From Ignavibacteriales bacterium (GTDB lineage Bacteria; Bacteroidota; Ignavibacteria; Ignavibacteriales; Melioribacteraceae): a stretch of DNA of 54,194 nucleotides. Made by a program: the position numbers and the translations under genes. This document shows, one piece after another, positions 40,551 through 51,780 of the stretch. The notes under the pieces are model-generated. The model searched no databases. It was not told the origin of the DNA and worked only from the letters and a program-made list of their open reading frames with translations. The stretch lies in assembly GCA_016936095.1 (NCBI GenBank), contig JAFGPR010000094.1, positions 1 through 54,194 of the forward strand. Direction: 5' to 3'. Within the stretch, counting starts at the first letter, position 1. The number at the start of each line of letters is the position of its first letter.

Positions 40551-40582
40551 ATAGGTAAACAAAAGAATATAATAGGTAAACA
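40551..40582. promoter_or_regulatory. 21-bp-spaced direct repeat (candidate LytTR box)
   Basis: ATAGGTAAACA at 40551 and 40572, ~65-95 bp upstream of the LiaF-LytS-LytTR operon start. Confidence 0.4.
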
Positions 40583-40744
40583 CATACTATAAAGAAGTAA
40601 GTAGTAATTGAAACAGAGAGCATCGACTTAAAACATAAGATAGCAGAAGGAAAAATTTGATTTATTGAATTATATAATACTAATCCTGTAATTTCTAATT
40701 GAGTATTATTATATTTGCAATCATTTTTGATAAATTTTACCACA

Positions 40745-43186
40745 ATGAGCACAAAACAAAAAGAAATAATAAAAAAACATATTTTGGGAATAGTATTCTC
40801 AATTATCGCGTTTATATCTTTCTTTTTTATTTTTTCAATAATAAAACTTAACAATTCACTTCCCGATTACAATAATGAAATAGATATTTCGGGATTAAAA
40901 TCATCAGTGAAAATTTACCGAGATAGTTGTGCAATTCCATATATAATAGCAGAAAATGATGAGGATGCAATGTTTGCTCTCGGTTATGTTCATGCACAGG
41001 AAAGAATGTTCCAGATGGATATGTTCCGCAGAGCAGGTGAAGGTCGTTTAAGTGAAATTTTTGGTTCTCAAACTGTTTTTTATGATAAGCTTTTTAAGAC
41101 ACTTGGACTTTACAAACTTATTAAAGAAAATTACAACAAATACAGCAATGAAAGTAAAAAATTTCTTGAAGCATATTCAAATGGTGTAAATGCTTTTATA
41201 AATAAAACAAATGGAAATTTTCCAATCGAATTCAAGCTACTTGAGTACGAGCCATACAAATGGAAACCAGAACACAGTTTATTGATTTTGAAAATGATGG
41301 CTTGGCAACTGAATATCAGCTGGTGGACTGATATCGTTTTTACACATCTTGTTCAAAAATTAGGTGCTGAGAAGGTCAGAGATATTTTGCCGGATTATCC
41401 TGAAAACACTCCGACAATAATTCCGACAAGCATTTCAAATTATCCAGAAGTTGCTTTAGACCTAATCAGACTTGATAGAGACTTCAGACAATTTATCGGA
41501 TTTAATGGAACACATATAGGTTCTAATAATTGGGTCATCAATGGAAAAAAGTCATCGAGTGGAAAACCGATAATGGCAAATGATCCACATCTTTCATTAA
41601 GTGCCCCTGGGCAATGGTTTGTTGTAGTTATAAAAAGTCCTCAATTGAACGCACAGGGTTTCACAATTCCCGGTGTACCGGGAATTGTAATAGGCAATAA
41701 CTCAGATATTTCTTGGGCGTTAACAAATATAATGGCAGATGATTGTGATTTTTATAATGAAATTTTCGATAGTACTGGAACAAAATATCTTTTTAACAAC
41801 GATTGGCATGAATTAAAAATTTACAGAGACTCAATCGTAATCAAAGATTCATTGACAATAGATTTTGAGATAAAAGCAACACATCGTGGACCGATAATAT
41901 CTGAAGTTCATACATTCAATAAATTATTTCCAAATGAATACCAGAATAAATCTCAAATGAGTATCAAATGGACAGCGTTAGATTTCAGTGATGAACAGCT
42001 AGCAATGATTAAATTGAATAAAGCAAAAAATTGGAATGATTTCAAGGATGGATTAAAGCATTATGTCGCACCTGGTCAAAATTTTATTTATGCTGATAAA
42101 GAAGGAAATATCGGGTATGTTTTTGGTGCAAGATTGCCAATCAGAGGTACGAACAACACATCATTTGTTTTCGATGGTACAACTGATTCTGATGATTGGA
42201 AAGGATACGTCCCTTACGATCAAGTTCCGAAATTATTTAATCCAACAAGAAATTTTATTGCAACAGCCAACAATAAAACTGATAAAAATTTTGAATATCA
42301 TATTACAAATTTGTGGGAACCGAATTCTAGGATTGAAAAAATTAATGAGTTGTTAATAAATAAAACAAAACATTCCGTTCAGGATTTTATGTCATATCAA
42401 ATGGATTTTTATTCGAATTATGCTAAAAATATTGTTCCTTATATTCTTAATGCATTTCAGGATTTTGAAATTAAGGATAAAAATTTGCTGTTATCGTTGG
42501 AGTTATTAAGTAAGTGGGATTTTATTATGCATGAAAACAATCAGACACCATTAATATATTCGGTTTTTTACAAATTCCTTTTGGAAAATATTTTCCTTGA
42601 CGAAATGGGAGATGCATTGTTTAATGAATATATTTTCGTTGCGAATATTCCTTACCGAGTAATAAATCAATTATTTGAGAAAAATGAATCAAGTTGGTTT
42701 GATAATATTACAACAAATAACTTTGAATCGAGAGATGACATTATTCGAAAAAGTCTATCAGAAGCACTTGATTATTTAGAAAAAAAATTCGGAAAGCACA
42801 TTGTTAATTGGCAGTGGGGTAATGCTCACCAGATTAGTTTTATGCATACTTTTCACGGTGTTTCTGATTTACTAAATGAGACATTTGATTTAGGTCATTT
42901 CAGAATAGGTGGGGATGGTACAACAATTTTTCTGTCTCAATACCAATTAAATGATCAATTTGATGTAATATTAGGACCATCAATGCGATACATTTATGAT
43001 TTTGCAAATCCTGATGAATTTTATTTTATTTTGCCAACAGGTCAATCAGGAAATGTACTGAGTGAACATTATAATGATATGATAGATTTTTGGTTAAAAG
43101 GTAAATATCATAAAATAAATACAAATATAAGAACAATTGAAAGCGGTGATAACGATTTGCTAATACTTAATCCTAAAAATAATTAG
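40745..43186 (+). CDS. penicillin acylase family (Ntn hydrolase) protein
   Basis: DEDAMFALGYVHAQERMFQMDMFRRAGEGRLSE; GSNNWVINGKKSSSGKPIMANDPHL; ATG 40745 preferred over TTG 40715; stop is TAG. Confidence 0.95.
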   Translation: MSTKQKEIIKKHILGIVFSIIAFISFFFIFSIIKLNNSLPDYNNEIDISGLKSSVKIYRDSCAIPYIIAENDEDAMFALGYVHAQERMFQMDMFRRAGEGRLSEIFGSQTVFYDKLFKTLGLYKLIKENYNKYSNESKKFLEAYSNGVNAFINKTNGNFPIEFKLLEYEPYKWKPEHSLLILKMMAWQLNISWWTDIVFTHLVQKLGAEKVRDILPDYPENTPTIIPTSISNYPEVALDLIRLDRDFRQFIGFNGTHIGSNNWVINGKKSSSGKPIMANDPHLSLSAPGQWFVVVIKSPQLNAQGFTIPGVPGIVIGNNSDISWALTNIMADDCDFYNEIFDSTGTKYLFNNDWHELKIYRDSIVIKDSLTIDFEIKATHRGPIISEVHTFNKLFPNEYQNKSQMSIKWTALDFSDEQLAMIKLNKAKNWNDFKDGLKHYVAPGQNFIYADKEGNIGYVFGARLPIRGTNNTSFVFDGTTDSDDWKGYVPYDQVPKLFNPTRNFIATANNKTDKNFEYHITNLWEPNSRIEKINELLINKTKHSVQDFMSYQMDFYSNYAKNIVPYILNAFQDFEIKDKNLLLSLELLSKWDFIMHENNQTPLIYSVFYKFLLENIFLDEMGDALFNEYIFVANIPYRVINQLFEKNESSWFDNITTNNFESRDDIIRKSLSEALDYLEKKFGKHIVNWQWGNAHQISFMHTFHGVSDLLNETFDLGHFRIGGDGTTIFLSQYQLNDQFDVILGPSMRYIYDFANPDEFYFILPTGQSGNVLSEHYNDMIDFWLKGKYHKINTNIRTIESGDNDLLILNPKNN

Positions 43187-43195
43187 AGGTATTAA

Positions 43196-43921
43196 ATGAA
43201 AATAAAAATTTTATTTATCAGTATTTTATTTGCAATCTTTTTAATTTCATGTAACACAGATTTATCACCTGAAGAGATAATAGAAAAATATCGTGAAGCA
43301 AAAGGGTGTGATAAACTGGAAAATGTCCAATCACTAATTGCAACAGAAAAAATTCAATTTGCTAATAATGACTCTTTGATTGCCTACAGCAGAATGATAA
43401 AGTCTCGACCTTTAAAATCAAGAATTGAATTTTTCGCAGGTTTAAGTCTGATAGAAATTTACAACGGTAAAGATGGTTGGTATCTTGATGAATTCTCTGA
43501 TATGAAAAATCCTGAAAAAATGTCACCTGAGAAGCTTATTGATGTTAGACAAAAAGCACATATTGATGATCCAGTTGGTTCATATAAGAAACTTGGTTAT
43601 TCAATCGAACTTGAAGAGACAGAGAAAATTAATGGCAGAGAAGCTTATGTGATAAAATTAACAACTGAGAAAGACAATTATGCTTTTTATTATATTGACA
43701 AAGAAAATTTTATGCTCTTAAAACATAAATTCAGTGGAAGTGGTGAATTTAAGGATTACACTTTTGAAAAAGTCTTTAGCGATTACAGGAAAGTTGAAGA
43801 TATATTGTTTGCGTATAGTATTGAGATGTACTTAAATGGTGTGCTACAGAATAAATCAACAGTTATGGAATTGCTACTAAATAAAAACGTTTCCGATTCT
43901 TTGTTCGAAAAGATTAGATAA
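43196..43921 (+). CDS. LolA-like lipoprotein
   Basis: lipobox FLISC; EIIEKYREAKGCDKLENVQSLIATEKI; GKDGWYLDEF. Confidence 0.7.
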   Translation: MKIKILFISILFAIFLISCNTDLSPEEIIEKYREAKGCDKLENVQSLIATEKIQFANNDSLIAYSRMIKSRPLKSRIEFFAGLSLIEIYNGKDGWYLDEFSDMKNPEKMSPEKLIDVRQKAHIDDPVGSYKKLGYSIELEETEKINGREAYVIKLTTEKDNYAFYYIDKENFMLLKHKFSGSGEFKDYTFEKVFSDYRKVEDILFAYSIEMYLNGVLQNKSTVMELLLNKNVSDSLFEKIR

Positions 43922-43956
43922 AACTTCTTAACTTTGCAATAAAAAAAATAAAAATT

Positions 43957-44907
43957 ATGAAGATTACCGAACATTTATCCAAAGCGAAAGAAACTTTAAT
44001 AAGTTTTGAAATTATTCCACCAAAGAGAGGGGGTGATATCAAATCTCTCCTTTCGACTCTTGATGATATTATTAAATATCACCCTCCATTTATTGACATA
44101 ACCAGTCATGCAGCAGAAGTCAATTATGAAGAAACCAAAGATGGAATAAAAATAAAAGTAAAAAGGAAAAGACCTGGAACTCTCGGCATCTGTGCTTTAA
44201 TACAAAACAAATACAATGTTGATGCAGTTCCTCACGTACTTTGCGATGGATTTACTAAGGAAGAAACTGAAGATTTTATTATCGAATTACGATATTTAGG
44301 TATTGATAATGTCATGGCGTTGAAAGGTGATACAAAAGATTTTAAAAAACCTGTAAAGTATGGTAGAACAACAAATAAATATGCCTCAGATTTAGTTGCT
44401 CAGATAACGGATTTAAAAAAAGGGAAATATTTAGAGGATACATTGCTGGATGCTGATCCTATGGATTTTTGTATAGGTGTAAGTGGTTATCCAGAAAAGC
44501 ATTTTGAATCACCAAACCTTAAAACAGACATACAATTTATAAAAAAGAAATTCGAATCAGGAGCTGATTATATTGTAACACAAATGTTTTTTGATAACAA
44601 AAAATATTTCGATTATGTTGAACTTTGCAGAGCGGAGGGAATAACCATACCAATTATTCCCGGCTTGAAAATAATAAATTTAAGAAGTAATGTCCTAAAC
44701 ATACCTCGAAGTTTTCATATCGACATACCCACTGAATTAGCAGACGAAGTCTTGGCATCTAAAGTTGAAGATGTTACTGATATCGGTGTTGAGTGGACTT
44801 TTAAGCAAGTTGAAGAACTATTGAATAAAAATGTTCCTGCAATACACTTTTATATCATGACAGAATCTACACCAATAAAGAAATTAATGATGAAAATAAA
44901 CAGATGA
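43957..44907 (+). CDS. metF: methylenetetrahydrofolate reductase
   Basis: ISFEIIPPKRGGD; NVMALKGD; ADYIVTQMFFDNKKYF. Confidence 0.95.
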   Translation: MKITEHLSKAKETLISFEIIPPKRGGDIKSLLSTLDDIIKYHPPFIDITSHAAEVNYEETKDGIKIKVKRKRPGTLGICALIQNKYNVDAVPHVLCDGFTKEETEDFIIELRYLGIDNVMALKGDTKDFKKPVKYGRTTNKYASDLVAQITDLKKGKYLEDTLLDADPMDFCIGVSGYPEKHFESPNLKTDIQFIKKKFESGADYIVTQMFFDNKKYFDYVELCRAEGITIPIIPGLKIINLRSNVLNIPRSFHIDIPTELADEVLASKVEDVTDIGVEWTFKQVEELLNKNVPAIHFYIMTESTPIKKLMMKINR

Positions 44908-45908
44908 AAATAACTAATAGAAAAAACAACAAATTAAAGTGGGGAGCTGCCGGTTGTGGTCGCTTCTTGGAAAATACTTTTATCCCATCTTTTCAGCAAT
45001 TAAAAAAAAGCAAGTTAGTTTCGGTCTATAGTGGAGACATTGAACGTGCAAAACACATTTCTAAAAAATTTCATATACCCTTTGCAAATAATAACTTTGA
45101 AGAATTTTTAAAAAGTGATTTTAATGTTCTTTATATTTCAAGTGTGAATGCTGATCATTACGAACAAGTTATTAAAGGAGCAAAAGCAGGGAAGCATATT
45201 TTGTGCGAAAAACCTTTAGCCCTAAATTCAAAACAAGCAAAAAAAATGGTGGAAGTTTGTAAAGAAAATAATGTTATGTTTTCTGTCAATTATGTTCATC
45301 GTTTCCATCCAATATTGATAAAGACAAAAGAACTTCTGAATAAAAATTTAATTGGAAGAATTATCAGTGTATCAGCGGATTTTTGTATTAACTTTCCTCC
45401 CGGCGGTAATTTCAGACATATCAAAAAACTCAGTGGTGGTGGTGCATTGCGGGATATTGGAACTCATATGATTGACATCCTAAGATTTCTATGTGGTGAG
45501 ATTAATGACATCATTGGTTATGTTGACAATATAATCTACAAAAGTGAAGTTGATGATTTTGCTTCTGCAATCATAAAATTTGATAATAATAATTACGGAC
45601 GATTTAACGTTTCGTATAGTGCAAAAAAAGCAGCTAATAGAATAGAAATCTTTGGACATGATGGATATATTTGTATTGATAATCTAATAGGTGCCAAAGG
45701 CGGTTCTGCCATTTTAACAATTAATACTTTCAACCAAACAAAAAAGGTTTTTCGTAAAAGAGCAAATAAACAACTTCAACTATTACGTGAATTTCAAAAA
45801 TCTATAATAAGAAAAACTCCTTTGAAAGTTACAGGTGAAGATGGTCTAAAAAATTTAGTTGTAATGGAAAAACTTGAAAAATATGCAAGCAAAAGAAGAG
45901 CTAGTTAA
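44904..45908 (+). CDS. Gfo/Idh/MocA family oxidoreductase
   Basis: KWGAAGCGRF; GKHILCEKPLALNSKQAKKMVE; GGGALRDIGTHMIDILRF. Confidence 0.94.
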   Translation: MKITNRKNNKLKWGAAGCGRFLENTFIPSFQQLKKSKLVSVYSGDIERAKHISKKFHIPFANNNFEEFLKSDFNVLYISSVNADHYEQVIKGAKAGKHILCEKPLALNSKQAKKMVEVCKENNVMFSVNYVHRFHPILIKTKELLNKNLIGRIISVSADFCINFPPGGNFRHIKKLSGGGALRDIGTHMIDILRFLCGEINDIIGYVDNIIYKSEVDDFASAIIKFDNNNYGRFNVSYSAKKAANRIEIFGHDGYICIDNLIGAKGGSAILTINTFNQTKKVFRKRANKQLQLLREFQKSIIRKTPLKVTGEDGLKNLVVMEKLEKYASKRRAS

Positions 45909-46545
45909 AATATGCCATAAGGTTTATGAGAAAGGTTACGTTTCGGCTTATGATGGAAATCTATCCTGCCGGATATCAGAAAATCAATTTCTAATTACCC
46001 CATCGGGAAAATGTAAAGGTGAAGTTGAAATTGATGATTTACTTATTGTTGATGAAAAGGGAAAATTGATAGATGGAAATGGGAAAGTCTCAACAGAAGT
46101 CAAACTCCATCTTATCATATATAATCGAAGAAAGGATATAAATTCAGTAATTCATTGTCATCCAATTTACTCAACAGCATTTGCAACAGCTGGAGAAGGA
46201 TTTACAAAACCGGTTTTTCCTGAAGTCGTTCTTGCTCTCGGAAAAGTTCCTCTCTGTAAATATGCAACTCCATCAACTGATGAATTACCTGATTCAATTA
46301 CACCTTATATTGATTTTTCTTGGGCATTTTTGCTTGAAAATCACGGAGCAGTAACAGTCGGGAAAACAATTAAAGGTGCTTATTACAGAATGGAAAAATT
46401 GGAGCATTCTGCTCATACTTTATTTATTGCAAGATTACTCGGAAGAGAAAAAACAATTCCATTGGTAAAATTAAAACAACTCTATTCCATTGCCGAAAAA
46501 ACTTATGATATAAAAATAGATGAAAGGAATAGATTAGATTACTAA
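45883..46545 (+). CDS. class II aldolase/adducin family protein
   Basis: GYVSAYDGNLSCRI; VIHCHPIYSTAFA; LLENHGAVTVG. Confidence 0.93.
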   Translation: MQAKEELVKICHKVYEKGYVSAYDGNLSCRISENQFLITPSGKCKGEVEIDDLLIVDEKGKLIDGNGKVSTEVKLHLIIYNRRKDINSVIHCHPIYSTAFATAGEGFTKPVFPEVVLALGKVPLCKYATPSTDELPDSITPYIDFSWAFLLENHGAVTVGKTIKGAYYRMEKLEHSAHTLFIARLLGREKTIPLVKLKQLYSIAEKTYDIKIDERNRLDY

Positions 46546-46612
46546 TTAATAAATTTTAATAAAATTATAAATTTTTAATTATCAAAAATTCATTTATTAC
46601 TTACTTAACTTT

Positions 46613-47635
46613 ATGACAAACAAAAATATTACAATCGGACTACTTGTCGGTGGTGCATCACCGGAAAGAGAAGTATCAAAAGACTCTTGTGTGAGCATTT
46701 TAAATGCATTGAAAAATCTCGGTTATAACTACGTTCTTATTGATCCTGCATATGGATTAGATCAACCAAAAGAGGAAAAAGATTTTTTTGAGCATAAAGA
46801 CTTATCAGAGATTTCTTATAAAAATTATGTCAAAGCAATCGATTCAAAAATCTTAGATAATGTTGATTTGGTTTTCATCGGATTGCACGGGAAATGGGGT
46901 GAAGATGGAACTGTTCAATCACTTATTGAATTGCGCGGATTGAAATATACAGGTTCAGGTGTCCTATCAAGTGCGTTGGCTATGGATAAGTCGGCTTCTA
47001 AAGTTATGTTCCAGCAGTACGGAGTAAGAACACCAAAGTGGTGTGTTGTCCAAAATAATTCAGTTGATTTAAAATTACTTGATAATAAAATAAAATTATT
47101 TTTTGGTTATCCTTGCATTGTAAAACCAAATGATCAAGGATCAACGATAGGTTTAACGGTCTGCCGAGGCGAAGTTGAGTTGAAAGCAGCAATTGAATCG
47201 GCGCTAAATTTTTCTGACAAAGCATTGATTGAGGAATATATTCCCGGACGAGAATTGACTGTTGGTGTTATGGATAAAGAAGTCCTTCCTGTTTTAGAAA
47301 TCAAACCAAAGCATGGTCTTTATGATTATGAATGCAAATACAGTAATGGAATGAGTGAGTATGAAGTACCAGCTAATCTCCCTTCTCGTTTAGCTAAGAG
47401 ATTAAAGCAACAGGCAATGTTAGCTTTTTCAGCATTAGGGTGTAAAAATTATGCTCGATGTGATTTCAGAGTCAACAAATGGAACAGGGCATATTGTCTT
47501 GAAGTTAATACGTTGCCGGGAATGACTTCGCATAGTCTTGTACCTAAGATGGCAAAATCAATTGGAATTGGATTTGACGAATTAATTGACAAAATAATTA
47601 AATTTGAATTAGAAGATGAAAATTCAAAAAAATAA
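46613..47635 (+). CDS. ddl: D-alanine-D-alanine ligase
   Basis: GGASPEREVSKDSC; GLHGKWGEDGTVQ; KPNDQGSTIGLT; EVNTLPGMTSHSLVPKMA. Confidence 0.95.
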   Translation: MTNKNITIGLLVGGASPEREVSKDSCVSILNALKNLGYNYVLIDPAYGLDQPKEEKDFFEHKDLSEISYKNYVKAIDSKILDNVDLVFIGLHGKWGEDGTVQSLIELRGLKYTGSGVLSSALAMDKSASKVMFQQYGVRTPKWCVVQNNSVDLKLLDNKIKLFFGYPCIVKPNDQGSTIGLTVCRGEVELKAAIESALNFSDKALIEEYIPGRELTVGVMDKEVLPVLEIKPKHGLYDYECKYSNGMSEYEVPANLPSRLAKRLKQQAMLAFSALGCKNYARCDFRVNKWNRAYCLEVNTLPGMTSHSLVPKMAKSIGIGFDELIDKIIKFELEDENSKK

Positions 47636-47903
47636 AATACTTCTATTTGTCTACGCAGGTATCTTGCTTATCATTTTAAGTTTTTTCATTTTCAGCGATT
47701 ATGGATTATTGCGTTTTTTAAGTTTAAGCAATGAAATTGATGAGTTGAATACCAAGATCGAAAAATCAGAGAAGAAAATAGATAAATCAAATAAAGAAAT
47801 TGATTCGTTAAAAACGAGTGATGCAAAAATCGAGAAGGTGGCGAGAGAAAGATATTATATGCGACGTGCTAATGAAAAAGTAATTAAGATTGATATTGAG
47901 TAA
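47616..47903 (+). CDS. FtsB/DivIC-like septum formation initiator
   Basis: single TM + coiled coil + VARERYYMRRANEKVIKI. Confidence 0.88.
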   Translation: MKIQKNKILLFVYAGILLIILSFFIFSDYGLLRFLSLSNEIDELNTKIEKSEKKIDKSNKEIDSLKTSDAKIEKVARERYYMRRANEKVIKIDIE

Positions 47904-47921
47904 TTCTTTATTTCTGTAGAG

Positions 47922-49265
47922 ATGAAGCATACTTTATCTTTACAATTCAAAATTCATTTCTACAAAAAAAATATGAAAATTCCAAATATTCCTTTACCCG
48001 AAAGAGTTAGACCAAAATCTCTTGATCAGTTTCAAGGACAAGAGCATTTAATAGGTGAAGGTAAGCCAATCAGGTCAATGATTGAAAAGGATAACTTGAG
48101 TTCTTTCATCTTGTGGGGTCCCCCCGGAACAGGCAAGACGACACTTGCTAAAATTATTTCTTTACAAACTAATTCCGAATTTTTCCAACTTAATGCTGTC
48201 TCTTCGGGAGTTGCAGAAGTTCGAAAAATTATTCAAAGAGCTAAGTTAAATCTTGATCATAATAAGCGGACAATACTATTTATTGACGAAGTACACCGCT
48301 TCAACAAAGCACAACAAGATGCATTTTTATCTTCTGTTGAATCAGGTGTAATAATTCTAATTGGCGCAACTACTGAAAATCCTTCATTTGAAATCATTCC
48401 TGCCTTACGTTCACGAGTAATGATTTACACCCTAAATGAACTGTCGAAACTTGATTTTGAGAACATACTTAATAATGCTATTGCTAATGACGAATTTCTC
48501 TCAAAATTAAATATTACAAACATTAATCGGGATTTTTTATTTTATGTATCTGGTGGAGATGCTCGAACGATGTTAAGTGTTTTCGAATCGGCTATTATTC
48601 AAGAAATTGACAAGTCAGAAATAGATATTTCAAAATCAGTAATTGAAAATGTAATTCAGAAGAAAAATATTCTTTACGATAAATCAGGTGAAGAACATTA
48701 CAATAATATATCTGCATTTATAAAAAGCATTCGTGGTAGCGACCCCGATGCAGCACTTTATTGGATGGCTCGAATGCTCGAGGGAGGAGAAGATCCTCTC
48801 TTTATTGCTCGTCGTATGATAATACTTGCTTCAGAAGATATTGGCAATGCTTCTCAAAATGCATTAGTGCTAGCAGTGGCAACCTTCAATGCAGTAGAAA
48901 AGATTGGAGTGCCCGAAGCAAGAATCCCATTAGCTCAATGTGCGACTTACCTTGCTTCTTGTCCTAAAAGTAATGCATCATATATTGGCATATCAAAAGC
49001 ACTTGGAGATGTAAAAGATAAACCACTTTACAATGTTCCGCTTCATTTAAGAAATGCACCAACAAAACTTATGGCAGAACTCGGATACGGAAAAGATTAT
49101 AAATATCCTCATGATCTTGACAAGAATTTTGTAGTTGAAAATTATTTGCCTGAAGAAATGAAAGGAGCACAATACTACAAACCAAGTGAAAATGGAAATG
49201 AAAAATCTATTAAGGAAAGGTTAAAAGAACTTTGGAAAGGTAAGAAGAGGTATTATTTTTTTTAA
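47922..49265 (+). CDS. rarA: replication-associated recombination protein A-type AAA ATPase
   Basis: [43 protein letters not shown]; start may be internal ATG 47973 ([14 protein letters not shown]). Confidence 0.95.
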   Translation: MKHTLSLQFKIHFYKKNMKIPNIPLPERVRPKSLDQFQGQEHLIGEGKPIRSMIEKDNLSSFILWGPPGTGKTTLAKIISLQTNSEFFQLNAVSSGVAEVRKIIQRAKLNLDHNKRTILFIDEVHRFNKAQQDAFLSSVESGVIILIGATTENPSFEIIPALRSRVMIYTLNELSKLDFENILNNAIANDEFLSKLNITNINRDFLFYVSGGDARTMLSVFESAIIQEIDKSEIDISKSVIENVIQKKNILYDKSGEEHYNNISAFIKSIRGSDPDAALYWMARMLEGGEDPLFIARRMIILASEDIGNASQNALVLAVATFNAVEKIGVPEARIPLAQCATYLASCPKSNASYIGISKALGDVKDKPLYNVPLHLRNAPTKLMAELGYGKDYKYPHDLDKNFVVENYLPEEMKGAQYYKPSENGNEKSIKERLKELWKGKKRYYFF

Positions 49266-49516
49266 TTAATTAAAGTTTTTGAGTTTTAAGTTGATGTAAT
49301 TTTATCTCTTCAATTTACTTTTTTATCTTTATCAATTGTTTTAATGATATATTCATACCTATGTCATCTCAGGAATATACTATTAGCTGAAAGGACGCCG
49401 AATTGTAAATGAATTGCTTTATTTCCATTAAGGGAATCCGAAATATATTTTTTGTAAGGTGAATTTAAAACTACAATTTGTTTTTAAATAAGTATTAAAA
49501 TCATGGGTGTATAAAA

Positions 49517-49568
49517 GCGAAACTCTATTTCGCCAAGCAAAAGAAAGGCAAGCATCTCTGCTAGCCTT
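49517..49568. terminator. two adjacent hairpins between convergent genes
   Basis: GCGAAA-CTCTA-TTTCGC (49517-49533) and AAGGC-A-AGC-ATCTCT-GCT-A-GCCTT (49545-49568). Confidence 0.45.
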
Positions 49569-49608
49569 ACTTTGTTTTCAATTCTTACCTATCGAGTTCC
49601 AATAATTC

Positions 49609-50979
49609 TTAATACCTATACGCTCCCTGTAAGAATACTTTAAGTTTCAACTTTAATCCAAGATACTCATATGCTCCCATATCAACTCTACCATTCCAAA
49701 TTCTCAGATTGCCATCTCTATCTGTTGAGGGTAAACCTGTTGGATCAGGGTCGCCTGTATCTATGCAAGGGGAACTACTTTTTAAACGCCAATTAGCTAG
49801 TAATCCATCGTAATCTTTTCCTGATCCACCACTGGGGGAGATGAACGATGGATCATCATTTATATTACCTTCACCTGACCATCCTCCCTGAATACAACTA
49901 TATTTCACTGTTAATACGCCCTCACCCGTAGAAATTATTTGCTCGTCAATAGTATCCCTCTTATTCCCCCAAAGTATCGTATTCCTTATTACTGGATTAT
50001 CACAACTTCTGTAAATCCCACTACCACCATAATAACCATTACAAAAGTTATTAGAAATTATGTTATTTATAATTTTGGAGTTTGAATGCATTAAGTATAT
50101 TCCACCACCATTTCCTGCACTATTATTAATTATAATATTGTTGATGATTTGCGGTGAGGACATATACACGCACATACCACCTCCGTATTCCGCAAAATTA
50201 TTATTTATGGTGTTTTTGTTTACATTTGGATTTGAATCCCACACGTAAATTCCTCCTCCATAATAAGTTGTATTATTATTACTTATGGTATTATTGTTTA
50301 TATCTGGATTTGAATCCCATAGGAAAATTCCACCTGCTTGACTATTTGCATTGTTATGACTTATTGTGTTGTTTGAGATTTGTGGTGAGGAACTTTCCAT
50401 ATAAATTCCGCCACCATCATAACTTACATTATTATTGATTATTGTGTTGTTTGAGATTTGTGGTGAGGAATACTCCAAATAAATTCCACCACCAGCCCAA
50501 CTTGCCTTATTATTACCTATATAATTATTTAATATTTTAATTTTGGAAAAAGTGAACACATAAATTCCACCTCCAAAATTTAATTCATCCCCTCCATCGG
50601 CTTAGCCAAATTCTATTCTGCAAAACGATATTATAGAACTATCGGCACCAGCGTTCATTGAACTAAAACGAATACCCTGCCAACCTCTATCTTTATCGTC
50701 TAGAGTAAATATTATTGAATCACCCGCTTGTCCCTAAGGCTAATAATCTTCCGTGCCTTGTATTTGTATATAGGTATCAGAAATAAAATAAACTACTACG
50801 CCTGCTTCAATAGTTAATTCTCCATCATCGTCAATGGTTACTAGTCCCTCTACCTTAATGGTATCTACCCCCTCCCAAACTACAGGTGTTGTGTAAGTTA
50901 TAGGTCCTAAGGTAATTGAGCTGCTATAAATGCCTGTAGAAAATATTACAAGAATTAAACACCATTTAAAATCCTTCAT
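49609..50979 (-). pseudogene. secreted right-handed parallel beta-helix protein interrupted by three in-frame stops
   Basis: Track ORFs 50740-50979 and 49609-50559 share one frame; bridging translation reads GTEDY*P*GQAGDSIIFTLDDKDRGWQGIRFSSMNAGADSSIISFCRIEFG*ADGGDELNFGGGIYVFTFSKI. Confidence 0.8.
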
Positions 50980-51099
50980 TTTATCTCCACTTTTAAAGTT
51001 AAATTTATTAAAACTAATAAAATATATACTTTGACTTTCGCTTTCTCAAATCATCAACAACTTATTTAATACACAATTTTCGCTATTGTCAAAATACTG

Positions 51100-51750
51100 T
51101 CATAAATTGATTCGATGCGAAAAACCTGCTGAAATAGTAAAAGAACCATTATATACTTCTGAAAATAAATCATTAAGATATGCTGATTTTGTAAAACCGT
51201 AATTATAGCGACAATCTATTGAAATTGTGACTTTGTTAAATGTCAAATTAAAGCCCAATCCAAATATCCAACCAACTTCAGTTGCTTTCGTCTCATCTTT
51301 TATGTTTTTTTCGTACGAAGAATCAATTTCATCAATAGTATATTTTGAATTCAAATTAATTCCAAAAGAAGGTCCTGTAAAAATATTTATTTGAGAATTT
51401 TTTGAAGTGGGTATATTATACTTAATTAATAAAGGAAATTCTAAATAACTTAAACTTATCTGTCGATTTAAATTAAATAGACTTGTATTGCTTTCTAACT
51501 TGGAACCTTTTTGAGAATAAAGCACCTCGCTTTGAAGCGAGAAGATTCCAAAATTAAAAGTAAAATACAAACCTCCAATTAGTCCACTTTCATTCTTTGT
51601 GGTTATTGATTCTAATTCCGGTTCAAATGAATTACTTGATAGATTAACTCCGGCCCGAATTCCAATATCTACACTTTGTGCCGAAATATTATTAAATATC
51701 AATATTACAAAAAATAATAAAAGTAACTTTTGAGAATTAAATTTGTACAT
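51100..51750 (-). CDS. PorT-type outer-membrane beta-barrel protein
   Basis: signal peptide; VDIGIRAGVNLSS; alternating beta strands; terminal FTISAGFSHRINL. Confidence 0.8.
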   Translation of the reverse strand: MYKFNSQKLLLLFFVILIFNNISAQSVDIGIRAGVNLSSNSFEPELESITTKNESGLIGGLYFTFNFGIFSLQSEVLYSQKGSKLESNTSLFNLNRQISLSYLEFPLLIKYNIPTSKNSQINIFTGPSFGINLNSKYTIDEIDSSYEKNIKDETKATEVGWIFGLGFNLTFNKVTISIDCRYNYGFTKSAYLNDLFSEVYNGSFTISAGFSHRINL

Positions 51751-51780
51751 TTTTATTTCCCGTTTTTAATAATTAAGTTT

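Noticed and set aside
40549-40854. ORF 40549-40854 (-)
   Set aside because: Overlaps the penicillin acylase start antisense and covers the regulatory gap; hydrophobicity reflects AT richness
50740-50742. TAG recoding as a sense codon in this organism
   Set aside because: The penicillin acylase gene ends at TAG and most genes end at TAA/TGA, so a simple pseudogene is more likely
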